64,000 nucleotides of DNA, taken from the NCBI GenBank assembly GCA_020744425.1, contig JAGMUV010000012.1, positions 1,116,001 to 1,180,000 on the forward strand, given 5' to 3'. The first letter of the stretch is position 1. Each line of letters begins with the position of its first letter. This stretch comes from Dactylonectria macrodidyma. Taxonomy: Eukaryota; Ascomycota; Sordariomycetes; Hypocreales; Nectriaceae. Below are positions 33,817 through 43,925 of this stretch, piece by piece. Below the pieces are notes generated by a model. The model saw only the letters and a list, made by a program, of their open reading frames with translations. It made no database searches and had not been told where the DNA came from. A program made the translations under genes and the position numbers.

Positions 33817-34717
33817 ATGGCTTCTTATCCACCCGCACAATGCTGCACAATTGGCTTCAGACATGAGTAAGCCCCTTTGCTTTAGGTCAACCTGCCGAGA
33901 GCTTCGTAACCTTACTCTTATCTAGAGGAACGCCACAAGGAAAAGATATTCGGATTGCTGCCGGCAAGCATGCAGCCTATCTGGCAACACCACCGCCGGA
34001 CAAGGTTAAAAAGTCGACTGGCATTCTCTTTCTGCCTGACATCATGGGCGTCTGGCAGAACAGTCGGCTCCTTGCTGACGAGTTTGCTGCGAACGGCTAC
34101 TTGACCCTGCTGGTTGACACGTTCAATGGCGATCCTATCCCTGTCAGATCAGTGGAAGCCGATGACGTGGACATTCCGGCCTGGCTTGCCGGTGGCTCCA
34201 CGGGAGACAATCCTCATAATGAGGCAGCGGTAGATCCAATTGTCAAGAACGCTATTAAGGTCTTGAAAGAGGAGTATGGGGTGGAGAAGCTCGGTTCTGT
34301 CGGGTATTGCTTTGGTGCCAAGGTGAGTTCATCATTCCTTCTGCTGATGAGCAGGAAAACTAGAAGACGAGAGAAGGACCTCCACTGACTATATAGTACC
34401 TTGTCCGGCACTTCAACGAGGGTATCGACGCGGGTTACCTCGCGCACCCTAGCTTTGTTAACGCGGGTGAGCTCGCCGCCATTAACGGCCCTATCTCCAT
34501 TGCGGCAGCCGAGACGGATCACATCTTCCCGGCCGAGAAGCGGCATGAGACTGAGGACATCCTGCTACAGAACGACAAGACCTATCAGCTTACGCTCTAT
34601 TCCAAGGTTGCGCATGGCTTTGCTGTAAGGAGCGACTTGTCTAAGCGTGAGCAGAAGTGGGCAAAGGAGCAGGCATTTTACCAGGCTATTGTTTGGTTTG
34701 ATGAGTATCTAGGATGA
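33817..34717 (+). CDS. Dienelactone hydrolase family protein
   Basis: Three exons, 33817-33866, 33926-34322 and 34397-34717, with introns of 59 and 74 bp, giving 255 residues. The alpha/beta-hydrolase triad is complete: Cys145 in GYCFGAK, Asp190 in AETDHIFP and His222 in VAHGF. FLPDIMGVWQNSRLLADEFAANGY is the typical N-terminal block. There is no signal peptide. Family members hydrolyse enol-lactones; in fungi they occur in aromatic-catabolism and natural-product clusters, and one could open a lactone formed by a Baeyer-Villiger monooxygenase. The gene is divergent from the TPP enzyme. It appears intact, and the transposon-dense region starts just after it. Confidence 0.93.
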
Positions 34718-34864
34718 AGCAATATAGTATTTAAGCTTAAAGTTAATATATATAACAAGGATGCAGATCAGATAAGGATGCAGATTAAAAATCTCCCACC
34801 TTATAACCTTTTTATTTAATTAATTAATACTTAACTAGCTAGTATGCTATAGGCAAATATAGAG

Positions 34865-35057
34865 TGTGACGGGAGCGTCTGGAGTGCTGGACCCAGGGTG
34901 GGGTCGATACGTAACTAGGGCGCACGGGGCAGGCCACAGGGACTATCAACGCGTCTACGCGTCTACGCGCCTGCCCGCTTTCTCTTTCCTCTTCATCGTA
35001 GTATTCTCGCAATACAGTGGCATTACCTCTTGAGTTGATCTCATCTGGCCCGTGACA
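34865..35057 (-). repeat. Solo LTR of the Gypsy element, with TSD
   Basis: 193 bp, TGTGAC...GTGACA, almost identical to the LTRs at 37634 and 43733. The 5-mer TAGAG at 34860-34864 is repeated at 35058-35062, so this is a genuine insertion reduced to one LTR by LTR-LTR recombination. Confidence 0.93.
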
Positions 35058-35178
35058 TAGAGGCTAATATACTTCTTGCACTTTAAGCCTATTAAAATAA
35101 CCTAAAATTAAGTCTTTAATGCGCTATAAAGATTTATAAATCCCTTATATTACTCTTTATTACTAATAGTAGAATATA

Positions 35179-37394
35179 CCATCCACAACCCCTCTTTCGG
35201 CATAACCCCTCTTTCGGCAAGCAAAATAAAAAAAGCTTCACCAAAACTCATCAACTTCACTTACACAAATATTGGCCAAAATAAATAGCTACTTGGAGGA
35301 CAATGCCTTTACTGATTATAGGAATGATTGGAGTTAACGATTGTAGCCCTCTAAGGCTGTGCGGGGTACGCGATGTATGCATATCGTGCTATAGAAATAG
35401 TGTTAATTCAATCATCAATTTCCTCACCGCTCTTTTCTATATTTTTTGTCATTTTTCTGCGATAATGATAAAAAAATGCCTAGATAGAGACTTCGATTGA
35501 AATATACAGAGGAAGACATGGCAGAGGCTATATTGGATGTTACTGATAATGGCTTTTCGCCCCCTCAAGCCGCTCATAGACGGGGAGTACCTCGGAGCAC
35601 TCTAATAGACAGACTTAACGGCCGCGGGGCCGTGAAAGAGCAGATCCACCCTCATCGACGCTTATCCAAAAGCCAAGAGGATAGGCTGGCTCTCTGGATT
35701 CTCCGTCAGGAGTCCTTGGGCTATGCTCCGTCCCACAGTCAGATCCGCGCTTGTGTCATCGGCTTGTTGAGGCAGCAGGGCGAACGTCCCAACGTGGGAC
35801 GCAACTGGGTGACCAAGTTTATCAATCGCCGCGTAGACCTAAAGACCAAGATGGGTAGACGTCAAGAAGCCAAGAGGTTCGACTCTTTCACACCTAGAGC
35901 GGTTCACTGGTACTTTGATATCCGGGAGGGCCAATATGGTTGGATCAAGCCTGAAAACACCGTCAACGTTGATGAAGGGGGTATTATGACTGGTTTCGGC
36001 AAGCATTCACCTCTATTCTTTGTCAATTCTTGAATTTTGGCTGACTAACCCTCTGGGTTCAGGTCTAGATAGCCTGGTTGTTGGAAGCGCAGACCCGAAG
36101 CGCAAGGCGTTTCTCAAGGGACCACAAACTCGGAATTGGACTTCATTCATCGAAGCTATCACTGCTGATGGCCGCGCTTTGACTCCTGGCATAATATTCA
36201 AGGGGAAAAACTCCAGAAACAGTGGTTTCTTGATGAGTTCAAGCAGATAGCAGACTGGTATTATATAACATCGCCCAATGGGTGGACTGATGACTACGTA
36301 GGCATTGAATGGCTTGAAAGAGTCTATCTGCCCCAGACTACGCCTGCTGATGACTCTGATGCGAGACTGATCATTTTAGATGGTCATGGAAGCCATGCAA
36401 CAGTATGTTCTCTATTTTCCCCACCTCAAGATCAGTGCTGAGTGATGGAAGGATGAATGGATGGCCACGTGCTTTTTGAACAACGTTTATTGCTGCTATC
36501 TGCCAGCACACTGCTCTCATGGACTCCAGCCACTGGACAATGGAGTATTTAATGCGTCGAAGGCTGTATATTGACGAGAGTTGGAAAAGTTCGCTTCGTT
36601 GACTGATTCCGCTCTAATAGATAAGGTCAATTTCATCAGGGCCTACGCCAAGGCTCGCCGAGTTGGAATGACCAAGAAGAACATACTGTCTGGCTGGAGG
36701 GTCACTGGAAACTGGCCAATTTCACGTGCGAAAGCGTTACGGCACCCAGAAATCCAACAAGATAGGCCAAATGGCAGCCCAAGAGTGACTCCTGAACCAA
36801 GGCCATATCTTGGCTCGGACGATACGCCACAGACGAGCCGTCAAATTCGTGACCTTGGGCTGAATAAAACACCAAAGACACGGAGACGATACAACGTAAT
36901 AGCTAAGGGCTTTGAAGCTCACCAGCAGACAGTAGCGGCGCATACTGCGAGGATTGCCAGCCTAGAGGAAGAATTGGCTCGGCTGAAAAGAGGGAAGAAG
37001 AGGAAGGCAGTGCCGAATCCTAACAATCGTTTTATGACTCTTGGAGAGACTCTAGCTGGTAAGGAGCCCATACCAGAAGGGGCGACTCGTTATACGCCTG
37101 TCGGGGTGGAATTTGTCTCTTCAAGCGAGCAAGAGTCAGAATCGGAGGCTGGTTCTGTCATCGAAGTCAGAGAGGAAAACATACCCCACCAACCACCCAG
37201 GCGGTCGCGGCGGATGGTGAAAAAAACCAGAGTACAATAGATAAACCCTATTTATGATTTATGAAACGAAAAATTTCACGGATTTCTATCAATTCGGTCA
37301 AATTCTGTGTAAGTGAAGTTGTTGATTTTTGGTGGTGGCTTTTTTATTTTGCTTGCCGAAAGAGGGGTTATGCCGAAAGAGGGGTTGTGGATGG
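35179..37394 (+). mobile_element. pogo-2: pogo/Fot1-like element
   Basis: 2216 bp flanked by TA (35177-35178 and 37395-37396). The TIRs of about 88 bp start CCATCCACAACCCCTCTTTC and contain two direct copies of ACCCCTCTTTCGGCA. Carries one degenerate transposase gene. Same family as pogo-3, which lies in the opposite orientation. Confidence 0.93.
35476..37240 (+). pseudogene. pogo-2 transposase, inactivated
   Basis: The ATG at 35476 is followed three codons later by TAG, where pogo-3 reads MPRPRLRW. From 35497 the frame is open: YTEEDMAEAILDVTDNG, LGYAPSHSQIRA, and NTVNVDEGGIMTGFG with the first catalytic Asp. The intron 35999-36062 uses a GC donor. DSLVVGSADPKRKAFLKGP follows, then a single-base loss near 36208 shifts the frame before the second catalytic block (LIILDGHGSHA near 36370). 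The third exon has a TGA near 36573. The C-terminal region (36581-37240) has a Lys/Arg-rich coiled segment (ARIASLEEELARLKRGKKRK). Confidence 0.88.
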
Positions 37395-37396
37395 TA

Positions 37397-37633
37397 TCTA
37401 TATATTTTAATTAGATTTCTAGATTATATAAACTATTTAATCTAGAGAAATAGATTATTATTTAATATATTATTAACTTAGATTTATAAGGATTTCCTCT
37501 ATAATTATATAATATTAAAGAAATAACGAACTAATTATTTATTAATTACGGTAATTATATAAATGTATCTTAACAACACATAGGCTCTAGGCCTTTAAGA
37601 TAATAAATTACATTTAGATATATTAAATACTAC
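37397..37633. other. AT-rich spacer
   Basis: 237 bp of very AT-rich sequence (TATATA, TTTAAT runs) between pogo-2 and the Gypsy LTR. No gene; it resembles old mutated repeat DNA. Confidence 0.5.
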
Positions 37634-37826
37634 TGTCACGGGCCAGATGAGATCAACTCAAGAGGTAATGCCACTGTATTGCGAGAATACTACGATGAAG
37701 AGGAAAGAGAAAGCGGGCAGGCGCGTAGACGCGTACACGCGTTGATAGTCCCTGTAGCCTGCCCCGTGCGTCCTAGTTACGTATCGACCCCACCCTGGGT
37801 CCAGCACTCCAGACGCTCCCGTCACA
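37634..37826 (-). repeat. Gypsy 3' LTR
   Basis: 193 bp, TGT...ACA ends, containing CGCGTAGACGCG-type short repeats; pairs with 43733-43925. Confidence 0.95.
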
Positions 37827-37882
37827 TCACCCCCCTCTTCAAGGCGCTCAAAACGGCCGCGTGAGCGCAAGTTATCAAATTC

Positions 37883-40800
37883 TCACGATCGCCAGATGAC
37901 GAAGACTCTTCGTTTCCGTCGTGCTTTCTTGGGCCCCCGGCCCAGTTTGATCGGTCGATTATCGTCAGGGTGCTCCGGTACGTCCGTATCCGCAGCAGCC
38001 GCGTCGACCCAGGCCTGTAATCGCTTCGGTGGCCCAGGTGCCTCCGAATATTCCTCATGGAACTCCTTCAGTCGCATCGGTGCGTTCTTGAAGTTTTCGG
38101 CAGGGTACCATTCATCGTCGGGGTCGTGTCCGACCCAGTCTACCCTATACTGGAGCTGTTTGTCGCGCTTATTGTACCGCGACTCCTTGACCTTGTGAAC
38201 CTCGTACTCTTTGGCGCCGTTGATGACTTCAGGTGGTGGTGGGTCCTCATCCTGCCCTGGCATAGGATTGTCGGGATAACGCCGTAACCGATCCGCGTGT
38301 AGAGTTGGGTTTATGTGCCACGAGGAGGGTAAGTCCAGGCGGTATGAATGCCCGACTTGTTCCACAATAGTCCATGGCCCTCTCTTCCTCCAGTCTAACG
38401 CCTGGCTGGGTCTTGTACTCGTAAGTCCGCGCATGTCGACCCAGACTTTGTCCCCAACCGTAAAATCCGGTTCCCGGCGCTTCTTGTTAGCTTGGCGGAT
38501 CTGCCGTTCCTGCGCCTGGTGGAGATTCTGCCTAGCAACTTTAATGGAGTCCGCAATCCGCTTAGCATACTGCTGGGCATCCTCTCTCGACAAACGTTCA
38601 GCTTTTGTTTTGCAGCCCTCAAGGTCGGTTCTCTTATCCCAGTCGAGTTGGGATCGGGGCAAGTGGCCGAGTAACAGTCTCACCGGTTCCATACCCAGTG
38701 ACTCGTGGTAGAGATTCATTTGCGCATAGTCCATCGACGGTAGTAGTTCACTCCAGTCGTCTTGGTAATGGTTGATAAACGGTCGTAGTCGGTGGTTCAA
38801 GTACTGGTTGTAGATCTCAGTGTTCCCGTCTGTCTGGGGGTGCTCTGCTGTGCTCAGTTTCTGCTTCACCCCGATAAGCTTGCATAGCTCATCCATGAAG
38901 GCGGCGATAAACTGTGGTCCTCGGTCTGACGTCACCGTCTCCGGCACCCCAAAAACACGGTAGACGTGGTGGTAGTACATATACGCTACGTCCTTTGCTG
39001 TCACCGTCTGGTAGCAAGGTATAGAAAAAGCGATCTTGCTGAGCCGATCAATAACTACCCACACGCAGTCGTATCCGTTCTTGTCCTTAGGCATGTAATG
39101 GAAGTCTGTTGTCACATGCTGCCATATCCGGTGTGGGACTTCCAATGGGTGTAGCAATCCGGGGGTCTTATCTCTATTGGCGTGAGCCCTTCCACACGGC
39201 TTACAATTTGCCCGGAACCGATCGACGTCGGCCGATAAGCCCGGCCACCAGAACCTCTCGGCAACCAATCTGACGGTTTTGTTGCGTCCCGGGTGGGCTA
39301 CATTGAGCTTGCAGTGGTTCTCCTTGATGACCAGCGTTCGGAGAACACCTTCGTCCGGAACAAAAATGCGCTGGTTCCGGCAAACCACACCTTCGTCCAT
39401 CGTCCAACCATCGGCCTTCTTCTCTGCGTTCTCTCGGTAGGGCTGTGATTGGGGAGAGGCCCTATTAGCCCGGAGGACGGCGTCAAGCAGCTGCCATCCC
39501 TCCGGCGCCCGGATAGCCTCCCTTCCGGAGCTGACCGAGGACTCGACAGCTTCGGCCCCGATCAATGCCACCTCTGGTCCTTCCCCGGAATCGGGCTCGG
39601 TACAGGGGCCGGCCATGACCTCATAGTCGATAGAACTAATCACCAGGTCCCGACTCAGCAGTACCCTGTTCCACGCGGCTTCTCGTCGCGCCTTCTGCGT
39701 AGCCAGTTCGGACGACTTCCGAGACAGAGCATCCGCTACAACATTCTCTCGCCCCGGACGGTAGGTGATCTTGAAGTCATAAGGCGCCAAGTCGTCCGCC
39801 CACCGCGCTTGCCTGCCATTAAGGCGTTGTTTCGTCGAGAAGTACTCGAGGGCTTTGTGGTCAGTAATAACTAGGAATTGCCGTTGGAGCCCCAAGAGCT
39901 CGGCGTTCCATTCCTTCAAGGCCAGCACCACCGCGAGCATCTCCTGGTCGTGAATCGGGTAACGCATCTCCGCGTCGTTCATCGTCTTGGAGAAGAAAGC
40001 TACGGGGTGCCAGTCCCCGTCTTCGCTCTTCTGGGTTAGTACTGCAGCCACCACACCTCCTGATGCGTCGGTCTCGACGATCGTATCACGGAGAGGGTCG
40101 TACCAGGCCCGGCACGGGGCCGACGAAATCGCCAACTTCATAGCCTTCATCGCGGTCGTCTCCTCTTCAGTCCACCTCCATGGGATCCCCTTCTTCGTCA
40201 ACAGTGTAAGCGGTCGCGCTATCCGACTGTAAAACTCGACGAACTTTCGGTAGAAGTTGCAAAACCCAAGGAAGGCCTGTACTCCCCGTACGTTTGTTGG
40301 TTCTTCCCAGTCTATAATGGCCTTCATCTTCTTCGGGTCCATCCGGATCCCGTTTGTCGTAATTATAAAGCCCAGGAACTCCGTCTCTGTAACATAGAAT
40401 TCCGACTTGTCGATATCTGCCTGCAACCCTGCTGCGACCAGGCGTTCCAAGACTGCATTGACGTGCGCTTCGTGGTCCTTGACGTTTTCTGAGTAAATGA
40501 GAATGTCGTCGATGTATGCCGTGCAGCAGACGTCTAGGAGATCCATCAGGACGTGGTTGATGTAAGCTTGGAAGTGCGAAGGGCCGTTGGTCAGACCAAA
40601 CGGTACCACCTTATACTTGTAGGTGCCATACCGAGTCTTGAAGGCTGTGAGATCCTCGGATTCCGGGGACATCCGCATCCGATAGAAGGCCTGTCGGATG
40701 TCGAGTTTCGTAAATACTTTTGCCTTTGCCAGCCTCGACTGGGTTTCTTCTATCAGGGGTGGTGCACAATGTTCCTTCGCTGTTAACTCGTTGAGCTTCC

Positions 40801-42046
40801 TGTAGTCCACACAGAAGCGCCATCCGCCGTTCTTCTTTTTTGCAAACAGGACTGGTGATGCGTATGGCGCGTTAGCTGCTGGTACGATAAATCCTTTCTG
40901 CAGGTGCTCCTCGATATAGTTCCTCATCACTTCTAGCTGTTCGAGGCTCAACTTGTACATTGGCGGGACCTTCCGACTGTCGGGGATTGGCTCTTTCAAT
41001 TCCAGCTTCATGTCAACGCCTGGCCGGTGGGGTGGCAAGGCGTCAGACTCAGCCTTGGAGAAGGCATGTCGCAGGTGTAAGTGCTGTCGAGGCAACTTCG
41101 ACTCTACCTTCTCCCTCAATTCGGGCGTATCTTTACGAAGGTTCTCCCCTCCGGCTTCTCTCCGTTCTAGTCGTTCTTCGATAATCTTGTCGATCTCCTG
41201 GAGGGTGACTTCACCGATCCATTCGGTGTCCTCCTGCTTGACCACCCTCTCCTGCCACCTGCTGGCACTAACGATACTGATTTCGATTGTGACTCCCTCA
41301 GTATCAATCATTGGTCGCCGTGGCAGGTCGGCTTGGATCATCGCTAGCTCGGTATTGAAGTCCCTCATCGGGAGAGAGGGCGCCGTATCCCTCAATGCCC
41401 TGTCCATCTTAGCCATGTTCTCTTTGGCGTCATCCGACCATTGCCTCCTTGGCGGGCGATCTCCCCTCCTAAGGATCCGATCCTCGCGGGCCTTCTTTCG
41501 TTCTGCGCTCAGTTGGTTGCGTCGTTCCATGTCGGCCTGGTCCGCTGGCCTTGAACAGCGAGGGCCCTTCAACGAAGACATCGGTATCACAATATCGCTA
41601 CTAGGGTAATCCTTCGGCCTGTCGTCAGGCCATCGTAGGCGGCGATGTTTGGCAGAGATTTCCACGTCGTGCTTCTCAAACCACTTCCTCCCAATGATCA
41701 GCTCCTGATGCATCCCGAGTTCCAACATCGGACAATTTGGCTGTCGTCTGCCATCTATATCCAGCGTTGCCACTGTGATGTGGGTAATCCGTTGTCGTCC
41801 GCCCTTGTATCCCTTGACGGCGAGTCCCCGCCCCGGGATTAGGATTCGACGGCTCTGCAGTTGTTGGTGCATCCTTAGGGCTAGATCCTTATTCACAAAG
41901 ACATAACCATCCGCTCCGGTATCACATAGACCTTTAACTTTAATTGCCAACCCTGAACTTGCTATCGTACAGGGACGGTAGAGCTTCTCCCCGCCGAGTA
42001 GTTCATCCATGTTGATCGAGCCCTCGTCAAAGATCAGTGACTGCAA
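37883..42046 (-). CDS. Gypsy pol polyprotein with chromodomain
   Basis: An uninterrupted frame of about 1387 codons. Order: aspartic protease (LCDTGADGYVF), reverse transcriptase (FCVDYRKLN, FTKLDIRQAFYR, AYIDDILIYSEN), RNase H (IVETDASGGVVAAVL), integrase with HHCC zinc domain (HPGRNKT...CKPCGRAH) and DDE core (TDFHYMPKD, SDRGPQF, NTEIYNQYL), then a C-terminal chromodomain (YEVHKVKESRY...VDWVGHDPDDEWYPAENF). There is no ATG at the beginning of the frame: 42046 is a TTG, and the first Met is about 12 codons in. The frame is open upstream to about 42103, overlapping gag in the -1 frame, which suggests translation as a Gag-Pol fusion. The chromodomain marks a chromovirus, whose integration is biased to heterochromatin. 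Confidence 0.95.
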   Translation of the reverse strand: MQSLIFDEGSINMDELLGGEKLYRPCTIASSGLAIKVKGLCDTGADGYVFVNKDLALRMHQQLQSRRILIPGRGLAVKGYKGGRQRITHITVATLDIDGRRQPNCPMLELGMHQELIIGRKWFEKHDVEISAKHRRLRWPDDRPKDYPSSDIVIPMSSLKGPRCSRPADQADMERRNQLSAERKKAREDRILRRGDRPPRRQWSDDAKENMAKMDRALRDTAPSLPMRDFNTELAMIQADLPRRPMIDTEGVTIEISIVSASRWQERVVKQEDTEWIGEVTLQEIDKIIEERLERREAGGENLRKDTPELREKVESKLPRQHLHLRHAFSKAESDALPPHRPGVDMKLELKEPIPDSRKVPPMYKLSLEQLEVMRNYIEEHLQKGFIVPAANAPYASPVLFAKKKNGGWRFCVDYRKLNELTAKEHCAPPLIEETQSRLAKAKVFTKLDIRQAFYRMRMSPESEDLTAFKTRYGTYKYKVVPFGLTNGPSHFQAYINHVLMDLLDVCCTAYIDDILIYSENVKDHEAHVNAVLERLVAAGLQADIDKSEFYVTETEFLGFIITTNGIRMDPKKMKAIIDWEEPTNVRGVQAFLGFCNFYRKFVEFYSRIARPLTLLTKKGIPWRWTEEETTAMKAMKLAISSAPCRAWYDPLRDTIVETDASGGVVAAVLTQKSEDGDWHPVAFFSKTMNDAEMRYPIHDQEMLAVVLALKEWNAELLGLQRQFLVITDHKALEYFSTKQRLNGRQARWADDLAPYDFKITYRPGRENVVADALSRKSSELATQKARREAAWNRVLLSRDLVISSIDYEVMAGPCTEPDSGEGPEVALIGAEAVESSVSSGREAIRAPEGWQLLDAVLRANRASPQSQPYRENAEKKADGWTMDEGVVCRNQRIFVPDEGVLRTLVIKENHCKLNVAHPGRNKTVRLVAERFWWPGLSADVDRFRANCKPCGRAHANRDKTPGLLHPLEVPHRIWQHVTTDFHYMPKDKNGYDCVWVVIDRLSKIAFSIPCYQTVTAKDVAYMYYHHVYRVFGVPETVTSDRGPQFIAAFMDELCKLIGVKQKLSTAEHPQTDGNTEIYNQYLNHRLRPFINHYQDDWSELLPSMDYAQMNLYHESLGMEPVRLLLGHLPRSQLDWDKRTDLEGCKTKAERLSREDAQQYAKRIADSIKVARQNLHQAQERQIRQANKKRREPDFTVGDKVWVDMRGLTSTRPSQALDWRKRGPWTIVEQVGHSYRLDLPSSWHINPTLHADRLRRYPDNPMPGQDEDPPPPEVINGAKEYEVHKVKESRYNKRDKQLQYRVDWVGHDPDDEWYPAENFKNAPMRLKEFHEEYSEAPGPPKRLQAWVDAAAADTDVPEHPDDNRPIKLGRGPKKARRKRRVFVIWRS

Positions 42047-42072
42047 TTCAGGTCCTAGAGAGGAGACTTCCC

Positions 42073-43566
42073 CTAGGACTCGTCTTTTTCCGACTCGGAG
42101 GACGACTCATCTGATTCGTCAGGGATCGCAATAGTAATCGTCCGCCCTGCCTTCTTAGCCTTGGCACGAACTTCGTTCACTTCGCCCCCCTCCGGACACT
42201 CCTGGTGGGTATGGCCGACTTTCTTGCACTTGAAGCACTTCCCTTCTTCGGCTAGCTTGCGAACCTCTGGGTCCTTAAAAGTCCATTTGCCGTCAATCTT
42301 AGTCTTCGAGTACTTGGGTGTTGAAGTTGCCGACTTCTTAGTGTCCTTCTTCCCAGTAGTAGCACTATCGCTCTTGCTGGTCTGTAACTTGCTGGTCTTC
42401 TTGCTATCCTTCTTCGTTAAGGTCTTCGCATAGGCCTCTTCTACTACCGCGATGTCGCCAAGCGCTGCCGCAAAGGTGTCGAAGCTTACCTCTTCGGCAA
42501 AGCGCTGCGTAGCCACAGTACGTTTCATCTCCACTGGCACTTTGTCATAGAGCTCTTCCTTCCAATCCCTTTTGGGGATCTTAGCGTCGTTCGCTATAGC
42601 CAAGAACTTGACGTAGAAGCTACGCCAGCTACCATTGGTATAGTATCTCAAGGCCTTGAACTCCTCTCGCGCCTTGATCTTCTTGTTCTTGTCCCGGAAG
42701 AGGGTCGTCAGGGCTTGGAAGACATCTTCAGCGGTCTCGAAGGCGTCTTCCTCAGCGTTCTCGGGCATGCGGGGGCGTAAATAGGCAGCCGCGATACCCT
42801 TGCAACGACCGAAAATATAATATACCTTGTCCTCCTCTTCAGGGTAGTCTCGTGGGCCGTCGCGTCGCAGCTTGCGCCTGGCCTTGATGAGCCAGTCTTC
42901 GAAGTCCGGTTCCTTGCCATCATCGAGCTCGGGTGGGTCACTCTCCCGCTTCCGGCGCAGCTTGGTCTCGGCCGTTGTCTCGCTCCCGAGAGGCGTGTCT
43001 TCGCGGAGAGGGACAGTATGATGTGCCGCTTTCAACCGTGCCAGTTCCTTATTGATCCGTGCCACCTCGGCGTGGGCCATCGCTTCGGCCTCAATTGCCT
43101 CATTGTGCTCTTTAATGAGTCGCTCGGTCGTCTCGACGTGCTTATTGTGCAGCTCGATAAGCTCGTCTCGCTGCCCTCTGATTGCCAATTGCTCGGCAAA
43201 ATTGCGAATTATCGAGGCTCGCACCTCAGGGTATTTCTGGACCATCGATTCGATATTGTCGGCATCGATCGGGAGGTTCCTGAATCTCCCGTCCTGGTCT
43301 TTCACGTAGACTGTGAATCGGCCGTTGTCCGTGATCTCGCAGGTTCGAGCGTTCAAATCTTCTTCGATAGAATCTGCTGCGAGTCGCGCGAAAGGTCTGA
43401 TAGATATCCCTTCGTCGTCTTCTGTATTGGTAGTCCCTTCGCTGTCCTCGTCTACGGACTCAGCGAGGTACTGCTGGACCTGCTGATAAAAGGCGCTCTC
43501 TTGGCGTGCCTTATCGATGCCCTCTTTGTCAGCGCTCCACGCGCCCAACTCAGAGCTCCTGGTCAT
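42073..43566 (-). CDS. Gypsy gag
   Basis: 497 residues. The N-terminal third is acidic, with a coiled-coil stretch (LIELHNKHVETTERLIKEHNEAIEAEA). The capsid-like retrotransposon gag domain is in the middle (RCKGIAAAYLRPRMPENA...FRDKNKKIKAREEFKALRYY). The C-terminus has a Lys/Ser-rich linker and one CCHC knuckle (CFKCKKVGHTHQECP), then an acidic Ser/Glu tail. It ends 26 nt before the TTG of pol, in another frame. Intact. Confidence 0.93.
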   Translation of the reverse strand: MTRSSELGAWSADKEGIDKARQESAFYQQVQQYLAESVDEDSEGTTNTEDDEGISIRPFARLAADSIEEDLNARTCEITDNGRFTVYVKDQDGRFRNLPIDADNIESMVQKYPEVRASIIRNFAEQLAIRGQRDELIELHNKHVETTERLIKEHNEAIEAEAMAHAEVARINKELARLKAAHHTVPLREDTPLGSETTAETKLRRKRESDPPELDDGKEPDFEDWLIKARRKLRRDGPRDYPEEEDKVYYIFGRCKGIAAAYLRPRMPENAEEDAFETAEDVFQALTTLFRDKNKKIKAREEFKALRYYTNGSWRSFYVKFLAIANDAKIPKRDWKEELYDKVPVEMKRTVATQRFAEEVSFDTFAAALGDIAVVEEAYAKTLTKKDSKKTSKLQTSKSDSATTGKKDTKKSATSTPKYSKTKIDGKWTFKDPEVRKLAEEGKCFKCKKVGHTHQECPEGGEVNEVRAKAKKAGRTITIAIPDESDESSSESEKDES

Positions 43567-43732
43567 GTCGACTGCTGATTGGTTCCAGTCAACGGTGGTT
43601 TGCTGTTCGTACCTGCGTCTCGCTGCAGGTAGGCGGATCTATAGTCGGATCCGACGCGACGATTAACCTCGCGCTGATGCGCGTCAGAGTTAATCAAGAT
43701 GTAGGTGGAAAGAATAAATGATCGTAGTATAA

Positions 43733-43925
43733 TGTCACGGGCCAGATGAGATCAACTCAAGAGGTAATGCCACTGTATTGCGAGAATACTACGATGAAGA
43801 GGAAAGAGAAAGCGGGCAGGCGCGTAGACGCGTAGACGCGTTGATAGTCCCTGTAGCCTGCCCCGTGCGTCCTAGTTACGTATCGACCCCACCCTGGGTC
43901 CAGCACTCCAGACGCTCCCGTCACA
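43733..43925 (-). repeat. Gypsy 5' LTR
   Basis: 193 bp, differing from 37634-37826 at one position by eye. Transcription would start here, on the minus strand. Confidence 0.95.

Larger units (their letters stand above)
37634..43925 (-). mobile_element. Gypsy LTR retrotransposon (chromovirus), near-complete
   Basis: 6292 bp with 193-bp LTRs at both ends that differ at one position by eye (ACACG versus AGACG in the central repeat). It carries gag and pol on the minus strand. A polypurine tract (GAAGAGGGGGG) precedes the 3' LTR at about 37830-37842. The flanking 5-mers (ACTAC left, TGCGA right) do not match, so there is no target-site duplication. LTR identity implies a recent copy. Confidence 0.95.

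Noticed and set aside
43700..43732. tRNA-type primer binding site for the Gypsy element
   Set aside because: The bases next to the 5' LTR do not match the 3' end of a tRNA I can recognise; left unassigned.
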